From an uncultured Erythrobacter sp. (GTDB taxonomy: Bacteria; Pseudomonadota; Alphaproteobacteria; Sphingomonadales; Sphingomonadaceae): a stretch of DNA of 64,000 nt. Numbering within the stretch: the stretch's first letter is position 1; each line of letters begins with the position of its first letter. Shown here one piece after another: positions 7,556 to 16,404 of this stretch. The notes under the pieces were generated by a model. The model was not told where the DNA came from. It did no database searches and worked only from the letters and a program-made list of their open reading frames with translations. The stretch covers positions 655,501 through 719,500 of the forward strand of contig NZ_CANMPJ010000001.1 in the NCBI RefSeq assembly GCF_947499705.1, read 5' to 3'. The position numbers and the translations under genes were made by a program.

Positions 7556-9499
7556 ATGTCTGGAACCAAGGCTGGCAGCCCACATGACCCACGCGGGGCC
7601 GAGCGCTTCAACGAAGAGCGCGCGGCCTACACCGTTTCGCGTGCGCAGCCTAACCTTGAAGCTGGCGTCACCGCGATCCGCGAGACGGTAAAGACGCTAA
7701 AACCGATTCCCGGCGTCTACCGGATGCTCGATGCGCGAGGCGACGTTTTGTATGTGGGTAAGGCGCGCTCGCTCAAGGCGCGGGTGGCGAACTACACGCA
7801 GGTCAACGGGCTGAGCGGGCGGTTGCAACGGATGGTCAGCCAGTGCCGCAGCATGGAGATCGTCACAACCAATTCCGAAGCCGAAGCGCTGCTGCTCGAA
7901 GCGCAGCTGATCAAGCGCTATCGCCCGCCGTTCAACGTGCTGCTGCGCGATGACAAGAGCTTCCCCTTCATCCTGCTGCGCGCCGATCATGAGTTCCCGC
8001 GCATTCACAAACATCGCGGAGCGCGCCGGGCAAAGGGCAATTACTACGGTCCGTTCGCAAGCGCAGGCAACGTCAACACGACACTCAACGCGCTGCAAAA
8101 GTTGTTCCTGCTACGAAGCTGCACTGACAGTTTCTTCAACAATCGCGACCGGCCTTGCCTGCTTTACCAGATCAAGCGCTGCTCGGCCCCGTGCGTCGAT
8201 CGCATCTCGACCGAGGATTACGATGATCTCGTCCGGCAAGCGAAGGACTTCCTTGCGGGCAAATCGGGCAAGGTGCAGGCGGATCTTGAAAAGCAGATGG
8301 CGAAGGCCGCGGAGGAGCTCGATTTTGAGACAGCGGCGATCCTGCGCGACCGGCTGCGCGCGGCTACCTTTATCCAGGGGTCTCAGGCGATCAATGCCAG
8401 CGGGGTAGGGGATGCTGACGTCTTCGCGCTCGCGAGCAAAGGCGGGCATGTCGGCGTGCAGGCCTTCTTCATTCGCGGCGGCCAGAATTGGGGGCACCGC
8501 GCCTTCTTCCCTTCGCACACCAAGGAAGTCGAGGAAGCGCAGGTGCTCGCCAACGTGATGCTGCAATTCTACGAAGAGGTGCCGCCTCCGCCGACCATTC
8601 TGGTCGACCGCGACCTGCCCGAAAGCGAGTTGATCGAAGCGGCGCTCTCCGAAGTGGCCGAGCGCAAGGTCGTGCTCTCGATCCCGCAGCGTGGCGACCG
8701 GCGCAAGCTGCTCGCGCAGGCGCAGCGCAACGCTGTAGAAGCGTTGGAGCGGCGGCTGGCGGAGACCGGCACCAAAGCGAAGGTCAATCGTGAGCTGGCC
8801 GAGTTCCTCGAACTCGACGCGCCGCCCGAGCGGATCGAAGTCTACGACAACTCGCACATTCAGGGCGCGAAAGCGGTCGGGGCGATGGTGGTCGCCAGTC
8901 CCGAAGGCTTCGAGAAATCGCAATACCGCAAATTCAACATCAAGGAAGCGCAGACCAACGATGACTTCGCGATGATGCGCGAAGTCATGCAGCGGCGGTT
9001 CACCCGGGCGATGAAGGACGATCCCGACCGCGAGCGAGCGGGCGTATGGCCTGATCTGGTGCTGGTCGACGGCGGCAAGGGGCAGCTATCGAGCGTGATG
9101 GAAGTGCTGGGCGAACTCGGCATCGACGATGTCCCGGTGATCGGCATCGCCAAAGGCCCGCATCATGGCCGCGAGGGGCGCGAGGTGTTTCACTTCCCCG
9201 ATGGCCGGGAAAAGATGCTGCCGACCAATTCGCAAGTGCTGTTCTACGCCCAGCGCCTGCGCGATGAAGTCCACCGCTACGTCATCGGCGCACACCGCGC
9301 GAAACGCTCGAAAGCGATCACCGCGTCACCCTTGGACGAAATCCCGGGCATCGGCCCCGCGAGAAAACGCGCGCTGCTGCTGCATTTCGGCACAGCGAGC
9401 AAGGTGAGAGCGGCCGCACTGGAAGACCTGCAACGCGCGCCGGGCGTAAGCGAGAACGTGGCGCGGCAGGTGTACGACTTTTACCATGCGGGGGGGTGA
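7556..9499 (+). CDS. uvrC: Excinuclease ABC subunit C
   Basis: The protein has 647 residues and makes the dual incisions in nucleotide excision repair with UvrA and UvrB. The GIY-YIG nuclease shows GVY at about 53-55 and YVG at 66-68. A UVR motif (EKQMAKAAEELDFETAAILR) lies mid-protein, the RNase H-like half contains YDNSHIQG and VDGGKGQ, and a C-terminal helix-hairpin-helix reads IPGIGPARKRALL. ATG at 7556 starts the usual family N-terminus; the 19 residues of open frame upstream look like leader. Ribosome-binding signal is weak. Confidence 0.96.
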   Translation: MSGTKAGSPHDPRGAERFNEERAAYTVSRAQPNLEAGVTAIRETVKTLKPIPGVYRMLDARGDVLYVGKARSLKARVANYTQVNGLSGRLQRMVSQCRSMEIVTTNSEAEALLLEAQLIKRYRPPFNVLLRDDKSFPFILLRADHEFPRIHKHRGARRAKGNYYGPFASAGNVNTTLNALQKLFLLRSCTDSFFNNRDRPCLLYQIKRCSAPCVDRISTEDYDDLVRQAKDFLAGKSGKVQADLEKQMAKAAEELDFETAAILRDRLRAATFIQGSQAINASGVGDADVFALASKGGHVGVQAFFIRGGQNWGHRAFFPSHTKEVEEAQVLANVMLQFYEEVPPPPTILVDRDLPESELIEAALSEVAERKVVLSIPQRGDRRKLLAQAQRNAVEALERRLAETGTKAKVNRELAEFLELDAPPERIEVYDNSHIQGAKAVGAMVVASPEGFEKSQYRKFNIKEAQTNDDFAMMREVMQRRFTRAMKDDPDRERAGVWPDLVLVDGGKGQLSSVMEVLGELGIDDVPVIGIAKGPHHGREGREVFHFPDGREKMLPTNSQVLFYAQRLRDEVHRYVIGAHRAKRSKAITASPLDEIPGIGPARKRALLLHFGTASKVRAAALEDLQRAPGVSENVARQVYDFYHAGG

Positions 9500-9606
9500 G
9501 GGGAGTAAGGTTCCGCTTCGCCGAATGCTATCAGCGGAGCAGTATTTCTAAATGCTCCTCACAAATTGTCATTGCGCCTTATCAACATCAATGCTCCAAC
9601 AATAGA

Positions 9607-10827
9607 ATGGAGAAGAGAGATAAGGCACCGCCAGACGTTAAAGCTTCGAAATCTGCCGCGCCTCCATCTATCGATCCCTCTGTTTCGCCATTCGCACTTC
9701 AAGAGATGTTTCCGGATGCTGTAGGCTTCTTTGCGGTTCAGTATTCTAGTCTGGAGGAGTCGAAGGATGACTGTATTGTGCTTCTCGACGCGAGTGCGCT
9801 CTTGCTTCCCTACACCATGGGTCAGGTTACACTGACTAAGGTCCTCGACGTCTATCGACCTCTATCTGAGCAAAAGCGGCTAATTGTGCCTGCGCAAGCA
9901 GTAAGGGAGTTTGCGCGAAATCGATCAAAGAAGATTGGTGACATTGTCCGACAGATGACGAATCAAGCAAGTCGGCTTGGTCCGCCACTTAAGGCCCATA
10001 TCGGCCTGCTGGTCGAAGACCCAGACTTTCAGAATTTACAGAAGCTATCTGAACAAATCGGCGAGTTGGCTACAGAATATCAGAAGGGCGTCAACACAGT
10101 GGTAGCCAAACTCAGTGGCGACCTAGGAACGGACCCGGTTTCGTGCGGATATCGAGAGATACTTCATGGCTGTGTCTCTAGTGCAGTGGAACCGAAAGAC
10201 GAGAATCAATTCAATGAGGAGATGGAAGAGAGATACTCGATGCGTCGACCACCGGGATACAAAGATCGGGACAAGGCAGATGGGGGCGCGGGAGACTTAT
10301 TGATTTGGCAGACCGTTCTAGCGGTCGGGGAGACGGAGAAACGAGATTGCGTCTTCGTAACTGCTGATACCAAATCCGATTGGTACACGCAGTCAGAAGG
10401 CGCTTTTCAACCACGCCTAGAACTTATCGAGGAGTTTCGTCTTCGTTCGGGAGGAAAGACAGTTCATATCATTCCGCTTTCCCGTTTGCTCGAAGCGTTC
10501 GATGCCGGTGTTGACGCTGTGCTGGATGCGCGCGATGCTGAAAGGCTGGCAAACAAAACGAATTCAAATTCGCAGAATGAAATTGTTCGCGATCAAAATG
10601 ATCCCGAGTGGGAGGCCTTGGTTGAAGAAAAGGAGCGAATTCAAGAGCGAATCCAAAAAGTACAGAACGAAATAACGAGGCTTACAGGTGATGACATAAA
10701 CACCAGCTTGTCACTTCCGTGGAACAAAGCGGCGCATGGGCTACGATTCGAGTTATCGAGGATGATCAATCGGGTACAAGAAATCGATGATGAACTGCTG
10801 AACAAAGGCTTAGAAAGTTGGCGCTAA
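9607..10827 (+). CDS. PIN-like domain protein (PIN_8/DUF4935 type)
   Basis: The protein has 406 residues. The N-terminal half has a PIN-like nuclease layout: IVLLDASALLL with Asp61, REF with Glu101, the signature RRPPGYKDRDK (213-223), GAGDLLIW with Asp230, and VTADTKSDW with Asp254 and Asp258. Residues ~334-400 are charged and probably coiled-coil. I infer a metal-dependent RNase or DNase; proteins of this type occur in defence islands. The gene is AT-richer than its neighbours, with codons such as AGA, ATA and TTA, and sits alone between uvrC and a peptidase, suggesting transfer. No convincing ribosome-binding site precedes the ATG. Confidence 0.78.
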   Translation: MEKRDKAPPDVKASKSAAPPSIDPSVSPFALQEMFPDAVGFFAVQYSSLEESKDDCIVLLDASALLLPYTMGQVTLTKVLDVYRPLSEQKRLIVPAQAVREFARNRSKKIGDIVRQMTNQASRLGPPLKAHIGLLVEDPDFQNLQKLSEQIGELATEYQKGVNTVVAKLSGDLGTDPVSCGYREILHGCVSSAVEPKDENQFNEEMEERYSMRRPPGYKDRDKADGGAGDLLIWQTVLAVGETEKRDCVFVTADTKSDWYTQSEGAFQPRLELIEEFRLRSGGKTVHIIPLSRLLEAFDAGVDAVLDARDAERLANKTNSNSQNEIVRDQNDPEWEALVEEKERIQERIQKVQNEITRLTGDDINTSLSLPWNKAAHGLRFELSRMINRVQEIDDELLNKGLESWR

Positions 10828-10898
10828 CCAATGCGTACGGAGACGCGGCTTACCTGAGACTGACCAGCGATCCTTACTATGCGTATGGGTGGGCGGAC

Positions 10899-13529
10899 TC
10901 ACCGCACCCGCGAAGGCGCCACCAGCACGGCGTTCGCGATCAGCAGGTCCAGCCCATCCAGATATGCCCGCGTCGCCGGGTCATGCGCAAAGCCTATCGT
11001 CAGGCCATCACCCGTGCGTTGCGCCATCAGGTACGGCTTGAACGCCAATTGCCTGCGGTTTTCGTCCCACACATAGCCGCTCGCGATCAGCGCTTCGGAT
11101 GCGGCGAAGCGCAGGACGTTGGTGCCGTCGGCTCGGTCCAGCGGGGTGAAGATCTGCGAGCCGCTTGCCAGCACGACTGCGCCATCGTCGTATCCTGCCG
11201 AGAGGAAGTGCTCGCGGTCGGGCACGGTGTTGAGCAGCGCGCCGGGGAGGGTGTCGGGGAGGGCTTCCTGATCCTGGATCGCAGCGCGATACTCGTCCTC
11301 GCTTGTGATCTCCTGGCCCTCTGCCAGACCGGGGGTATCCTCGCCCTCTTCGCCGCCATCGGGCACGCGGCCCAAAGCGGCCTCACGTTTGACCGAAAGC
11401 AGCGGTTGCTCGCCCTTGGAGAAGGTGGTCAGGCTGTCCCCCACCGCGACCAGCACACCGCCGCGCGCCACGAATTCGCGCAAGGTCGCGAGGCCGCTTT
11501 CGCCCATCTCGCGGCTCGGATCGCCCTGCGGGACCAGCACGACATCGTAATCGCTCAGATCAGCGCGTCCGAAGCGGCCCGTACGGATCGGCACGACCGG
11601 TAGGCCCAGCCGCCGCTCAAGCACATAGCGCATCGCGCCTGCGCTTAGCTGCGAGATGCCATCGTCCCACGCCATCGCCACCTTCGGCAGGGTCAGGCGC
11701 ACAAAGGCTTCACTGCCAAGGTTGGGGCCGTCCTCGACCCAGCTGGACGGCAAAGCGACGGTATGTGCGCCGACTTCGCGGGACAGCTCGGCCAGTCTGG
11801 CCATGGCCTCCGGCTCGTTGGCGCCGGTCGGGAAGATCACGGTGCCGCGCGGATATTCGGTGCCGTCCTTGGTGAAGGCTTCGTCGGTGACGCGCGCTTC
11901 AAGTCCAGCGCGCAAGGCGAGCGTCACCAGCCGCGCCTGCCCGCTATCGGTCCACGGCACGGCGATGGCGAATGTTCCGCTGCCCTCGGCAAGCGGCGTG
12001 ATCGGTGCCTCGGCTCCCAGTGCATCTCCGCTGACAGCACTGCCGCACAGCGATACGTCCACGCCCGCCATCAGGCCGACCGACCATGCGGTCACGTCAT
12101 AGAGTTCATGCGGAAGGTCCTGCGCGCGTCGGCGTTCCTGTTCGCGCACAAAGTCCGGCGGCAGCGGCGTGTCGGTGTCGAGCAGGCTGCGCACCAGCCG
12201 CGCGGCGGGCTGCGCCTGCGGGACCGCGAGATAGCCCTTGGGATAGGATCGTCCGCACGCACTCGCCTCGCCGTCGCGGCGCAGCACGGCGATGCCTTGC
12301 GCCGCCAATCGCCGACCAAGAGCCTCGGCATTCCAGCGCCGTTCGGCGAGGTCGATCACATAGCTTCCGCGCCCCGCCGCTCCATTGGCGGCAGAGGCGC
12401 GGAAATCGGCAAAGTCGCTCAGGAAACGATCAGCATTGTTCGCGACCGCTTCGGCAGTCGAGAGGCTGGCGATGAAGTGATTGCGCACCCCATCAGCATA
12501 GGTGAGCGTGGTTCCGTCGCGCCGCTCGAACACTAGCCCGCGCGCGGAGCCTTGTTCATAGGTGCTGCCGATCGATCCGTGATGCGTGTTCCAGGTGTCG
12601 CCGTAGCCGGGATAGAACAGGTCGTAGACTTCGCGGGTGAAGTAGGGCTCGCCCATCCGGTCGAACCATGCCGCATTGTTGCGACCGATCAGCTCGTAGG
12701 CGCGGCGCTGAGCGGCCGTGATATTGGGATTGAGCGGCTGCGCGGCGGGGCTGAAGAAGTACGTCTCGTCGCCGCCCATTTCATGCACATCGACGACCAC
12801 GACCGGGTTCCACGCGCGGATCGCAGCGATCTTGCCGCGTGTCTCGGGCTGGCTCAGCGTGAACCAGTCGCGATTGAGATCGAACATGTAGTGATTCACG
12901 CGCCCGCTGGGCCATGGCTCGTCATGCTCGGCGGCCTGACGGTCGGATGCAGGCTCAATCCCGAGCGAGGCGCGAAAGCGGCTGACAAAACGCGCGCGGC
13001 CATCGGGGTTCTGCATCGGATCGAGCACGACGATAGTTTCGCGCATGATTTGCTGAACCCGCTCATCACCTTGAGCAGCAAGCAGGTGATACGCCATCAT
13101 CAACGAAGCGTCGGTCGACGAGATCTCGTTGCCGTGCACGCCGTAGGTCAGCCAGGTCACCGGCAGCGCGTCGCCATTGCTCGGGCGACCGGCGGCGATG
13201 TTGGCAAGGTCGGCCTGAATTCCATCGAGCCGCGCCATGTTTTCGGGCGCAGTAAGAATGACATAGTTCAGCGAGCGACTTTCCCAGCTCTTGGCATATT
13301 CGATCATCCGCGCGCGGTCTGGCGCGGCCTCGATCAGTGCGCGCAGATAAGTCAGCGTTTCATCGGGAGAGGTGATCCGAGTGCCGGGCGCGTGACCGAC
13401 CGTCTCTTCCAGCGTCGGAACATCGGGATCGAACTGCGCGTCGAGAAACGACTGGGCTTGGGCGGGAATGGCCATCCACCACGCCGCCGCCAGCATTGCG
13501 AACCACCGACCGATGAACTTACCCAGCAT
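10899..13529 (-). CDS. Secreted M14-family zinc metallocarboxypeptidase
   Basis: The protein has 876 residues and begins with a signal peptide ending near AQAQS (about 24-27). Zinc ligands are visible as HGNE (His132, Glu135) and VDVHE (His249), with the substrate-binding NPDG and FDLNRDW segments between. The M14 domain covers about residues 45-380; the remaining half contains a glutamine-amidotransferase-like region (YDVVLVPQGDPS) as in related large periplasmic members. It probably trims peptides in the periplasm. Transcription is from about 13.6 kb leftwards as a single gene. Confidence 0.9.
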   Translation of the reverse strand: MLGKFIGRWFAMLAAAWWMAIPAQAQSFLDAQFDPDVPTLEETVGHAPGTRITSPDETLTYLRALIEAAPDRARMIEYAKSWESRSLNYVILTAPENMARLDGIQADLANIAAGRPSNGDALPVTWLTYGVHGNEISSTDASLMMAYHLLAAQGDERVQQIMRETIVVLDPMQNPDGRARFVSRFRASLGIEPASDRQAAEHDEPWPSGRVNHYMFDLNRDWFTLSQPETRGKIAAIRAWNPVVVVDVHEMGGDETYFFSPAAQPLNPNITAAQRRAYELIGRNNAAWFDRMGEPYFTREVYDLFYPGYGDTWNTHHGSIGSTYEQGSARGLVFERRDGTTLTYADGVRNHFIASLSTAEAVANNADRFLSDFADFRASAANGAAGRGSYVIDLAERRWNAEALGRRLAAQGIAVLRRDGEASACGRSYPKGYLAVPQAQPAARLVRSLLDTDTPLPPDFVREQERRRAQDLPHELYDVTAWSVGLMAGVDVSLCGSAVSGDALGAEAPITPLAEGSGTFAIAVPWTDSGQARLVTLALRAGLEARVTDEAFTKDGTEYPRGTVIFPTGANEPEAMARLAELSREVGAHTVALPSSWVEDGPNLGSEAFVRLTLPKVAMAWDDGISQLSAGAMRYVLERRLGLPVVPIRTGRFGRADLSDYDVVLVPQGDPSREMGESGLATLREFVARGGVLVAVGDSLTTFSKGEQPLLSVKREAALGRVPDGGEEGEDTPGLAEGQEITSEDEYRAAIQDQEALPDTLPGALLNTVPDREHFLSAGYDDGAVVLASGSQIFTPLDRADGTNVLRFAASEALIASGYVWDENRRQLAFKPYLMAQRTGDGLTIGFAHDPATRAYLDGLDLLIANAVLVAPSRVR

Positions 13530-13639
13530 TCAAGAACCCCGCTTTGCACTGCCAACAGGCAATCAACGGATGACACTTGGTTAAGTGCCGTTGGCGGTCA
13601 AGCGGATATATTTAAGAGCGGAGATTGGAAGCGGAGGCC

Positions 13640-15571
13640 TTAAGCGGCGGAGGATACGTCGTCGGGATTTGAGCTGCTTGTCTGTACGAGCTTGAGCAGG
13701 TCAGTCGCACTCATGGGTTCGCCGAAATAGTATCCCTGAACCGATTCAGCGCCCACGCGCTTGGCCATCAGCAATTCGATCTCGTCTTCGACGCCTTCCA
13801 GCAGACAATGCACGCCGAGAATGCGTGCCATCCCGGCCAGCGAGGACAGGATCTTCTCGGTCATCGGGTCGCTCGGGTCCTGGATGAACGACCGGTCGAC
13901 CTTGAGCTTTTCGATCGGCAGCGCGCGCAGATAGCTGAAGTTCGAATAGCCGGTGCCGAAGTCGTCGAGCGCAATCGAGAAACCAAGGTCGGCGAGCCGG
14001 TTCAGGTTGGCTGTCGCCTTGTCAAAGTCTCCCATCATCGCTGTTTCGGTGACTTCAAATTCGATCAGTTTGGGATCGGTCCCGTAGTTTTTGACGAGGT
14101 CGATGATCTGATCGATCGTCGGGTCTGAAATCAGATCGTATCCTGAAAGGTTGATCGAAAGCGCGATGGGCTCCGGCCACTCGCGCAACTGGCTTAGGGC
14201 CTTCTCAACCACCACCAGAGTGATCCCTGTGATCAAGCCACTTTCCTCGGCAATCTTGATAAATTGCAGCGGCTCGATCTTGCCAACATTAGGGCTGGTC
14301 CATCGGGCGAGCGCTTCCGCGCGCACCATCGCATTCGACCCGAGATTGATCTGCGGCTGGAACACGAGGTCGATCTCTTTGGGGAGGTCTGCGCAGCGCA
14401 GCGCCTGCTCGATCTCGTAGCGGGCCTGCGCTTGCTTGGCATGGACATCGTCGAACAGGACGGCGCAATTCCTGCCCTGCCTCTTCGCGACCATCAGCGC
14501 GTAATCAGCCTGGCTGATCTGCGAGCGCATACTCTCCGACAGGTCCATCTGTTTGCAACCGACCGAGCATGAGATGCGGATATGCCGCCCGTCGATGATG
14601 TAGGTCTCGGCGAGCAGCTTTAGCAGAACGTCGCACCGCGATCTGATCTCGTCTTCGCCCACTTGCCCGGCGAAGATCATGTTAAACTCGTCGCCGCCCA
14701 TGCGGCTGACGTGGATGTCCTCTCCGGCAAACAGTTCCAATCTGCCAGCAACCTGTTTGAGCAGCAGATCGCCCGTTAGGTGCCCGTGAATGTCGTTTAC
14801 AGTCTTGAAGCCGTCCAGATCGACCAGCATCAACCAGATGCTATCACTTGGATGTGTGCTGTTCTGCTCTCGCATGGTTTTGCGCAGGGTGGCGAAGAAC
14901 GCCCGGCGGTTGGGCAGCATCGTGAGGCTGTCGGAAAGCGATTTCTCGCGCATGTCCTCGCTAACGATGCGGGCCTTTTCGAGCTCTTCCTCAGTTTCGA
15001 TCTTTGCGTCGGCGATCTTGGTCACGGCCTTGCGCAGGAAGAACGCAATGGCGAGTGACGCCATCGCAGCGCCGAACGTCAGGAAAGCGTAGGCTGATAG
15101 CGTCGCGCTATCGAGGCGCGGGAAAAAGCTGATCAGTGCGAGGCTGGAGAAACCGATCGACAGCGCTGACTGCCGAAAGTTCACACTGGCGAGTGCAAAC
15201 AGCATCGCCATGATCACGAAATAGGTGAGTTTCTCCGGCGCGAACTCGATATTCAGGCCAATCAGGACGTTGCCGACCGCTGCAAGGTTCATTGCAATCA
15301 GCAGCAATTCGACGCGGTGTGCTGGCGCGGGTTTGCGCATGTACCAGCACCCGAAGCCGCCTACGACTGCCGCTATCACAGAAGCCGAGACGAGCAGGAT
15401 CAGTTCGATCCCGGCAAGATACCAATAATTGAAGGGAGTCAGGATGGTGTAGTAGAGCGCGAAGATCGTGAAATAGCCGCGCAGGATCGGGCGATAAATC
15501 TCGCGTACTGCAGCCGCAGCCTTCGAACTCAGCCTTGCGGATGAGCTCTGCTCAAGTTGACCCCCTGTCAT
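13640..15571 (-). CDS. Membrane GGDEF-EAL protein (cyclic di-GMP turnover)
   Basis: The protein has 643 residues. About six hydrophobic segments span residues 33-180, followed by a short coiled coil. The diguanylate cyclase domain has an intact MGGDEF (291-296) but no RxxD inhibitory site at the usual place. The EAL domain has E419-A-L, LSINLSG, EVTET (506-510) and DDFGTGYSN (536-544), so both activities may be retained. The sensor is an integral-membrane region of unknown ligand. No strong ribosome-binding site is seen at the ATG. Confidence 0.93.
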   Translation of the reverse strand: MTGGQLEQSSSARLSSKAAAAVREIYRPILRGYFTIFALYYTILTPFNYWYLAGIELILLVSASVIAAVVGGFGCWYMRKPAPAHRVELLLIAMNLAAVGNVLIGLNIEFAPEKLTYFVIMAMLFALASVNFRQSALSIGFSSLALISFFPRLDSATLSAYAFLTFGAAMASLAIAFFLRKAVTKIADAKIETEEELEKARIVSEDMREKSLSDSLTMLPNRRAFFATLRKTMREQNSTHPSDSIWLMLVDLDGFKTVNDIHGHLTGDLLLKQVAGRLELFAGEDIHVSRMGGDEFNMIFAGQVGEDEIRSRCDVLLKLLAETYIIDGRHIRISCSVGCKQMDLSESMRSQISQADYALMVAKRQGRNCAVLFDDVHAKQAQARYEIEQALRCADLPKEIDLVFQPQINLGSNAMVRAEALARWTSPNVGKIEPLQFIKIAEESGLITGITLVVVEKALSQLREWPEPIALSINLSGYDLISDPTIDQIIDLVKNYGTDPKLIEFEVTETAMMGDFDKATANLNRLADLGFSIALDDFGTGYSNFSYLRALPIEKLKVDRSFIQDPSDPMTEKILSSLAGMARILGVHCLLEGVEDEIELLMAKRVGAESVQGYYFGEPMSATDLLKLVQTSSSNPDDVSSAA

Positions 15572-15630
15572 AGTGCGTAAGCATTTAGTTTGAATGCGTT
15601 AACGAGGGGTAAGGGGAGGGAGGATGTGAA

Positions 15631-15663
15631 AAAGCCCGACCTGCAGGTTGCAGGCCGGGCTTT
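15631..15663 (-). terminator. Terminator of sodB, possibly bidirectional
   Basis: AAAGCCCGACCTGCA and TGCAGGCCGGGCTTT form a 15-bp stem with one mismatch and a three-base loop. On the minus strand it is followed by a run of T. It lies just after the sodB stop and before the GGDEF-EAL gene, insulating the two. Confidence 0.9.
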
Positions 15664-15689
15664 CGTGAACGTCTCAGGCGTGCCGAGAG

Positions 15690-16301
15690 TTAGTTCGGGT
15701 AAGTCCAGGTCGTGCCGCGCGCGAGGTTTTCGCTGGCGAAGGCCCAGTTGAGCTTCGAACCGACCACGGCGTTGAGGTAGGCCGGACGCGCATTCTGATG
15801 ATCGAGGTAATAGGCGTGCTCCCACACGTCGACAGTGAGCAGCGGATTGAAATCGCTGTCTGCCAACGTGTCGCCGTCATGCGTTTCTTCGATGGAGAGC
15901 TTGCCATCCTTTTCCGCAAGCCAGACCCAGCCGCTGGCGAAGTGGCCAGCGCCGCGTGCCTTGAGCTGTTCCTTGAGCTCATCGACCGAACCAAAAGCAT
16001 CGTCAATCTTAGCTTTGAGTTCGTCCGACGGTGCGGTTTCTTCAGCCGCCATTGAATGCCAGTAGAACGCATGGTTCCAGCTTTGGGCGGCATTGTTGAA
16101 CAGTCCGGCATTGCTGCCGCGCGCGGCGGAGACGATGCTTTCCATCGGCGCGTTCGCGTGGTCGGTGCCGTCGATCGCCGCGTTCATTTTGTCGATATAC
16201 GCCTGATGGTGCTTGCCGTAGTGGAACGACAGCGTGTTCGCTGAAACGGCCGGTTCGAGCGCGGTGTCGGCATAGGGCAGGTCGATGAGTTTGAAAGCCA
16301 T
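15690..16301 (-). CDS. sodB: Superoxide dismutase, iron type
   Basis: The 203-residue protein converts superoxide to oxygen and hydrogen peroxide in the cytoplasm. Metal ligands fit His27 (FHYGKHH), His77 (QSWNHAFYW), Asp158 and His162 (DVWEHAYYLD). Gln73 in NNAAQSWNH is typical of iron rather than manganese enzymes. The frame is open 49 codons upstream, but ATG at 16301 starts the standard N-terminus (MAFKLIDLPY) and follows AGAGGGA. It is monocistronic with its own terminator. Confidence 0.96.
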   Translation of the reverse strand: MAFKLIDLPYADTALEPAVSANTLSFHYGKHHQAYIDKMNAAIDGTDHANAPMESIVSAARGSNAGLFNNAAQSWNHAFYWHSMAAEETAPSDELKAKIDDAFGSVDELKEQLKARGAGHFASGWVWLAEKDGKLSIEETHDGDTLADSDFNPLLTVDVWEHAYYLDHQNARPAYLNAVVGSKLNWAFASENLARGTTWTYPN

Positions 16302-16404
16302 GGAGATTCCCTCTCTTGTTGGGGTGTTAGTCCGTTGTGGATTGAATGCTTGGGCGGGATATAAGTTGCAATGCGCGGCGGAAAAAGCCGCTAATCGGAA
16401 ATAG

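Noticed and set aside
9536..9558. GGAGCA/TGCTCC hairpin after uvrC as a terminator
   Set aside because: The stem is only six base pairs and has no U-tract, too weak to call.
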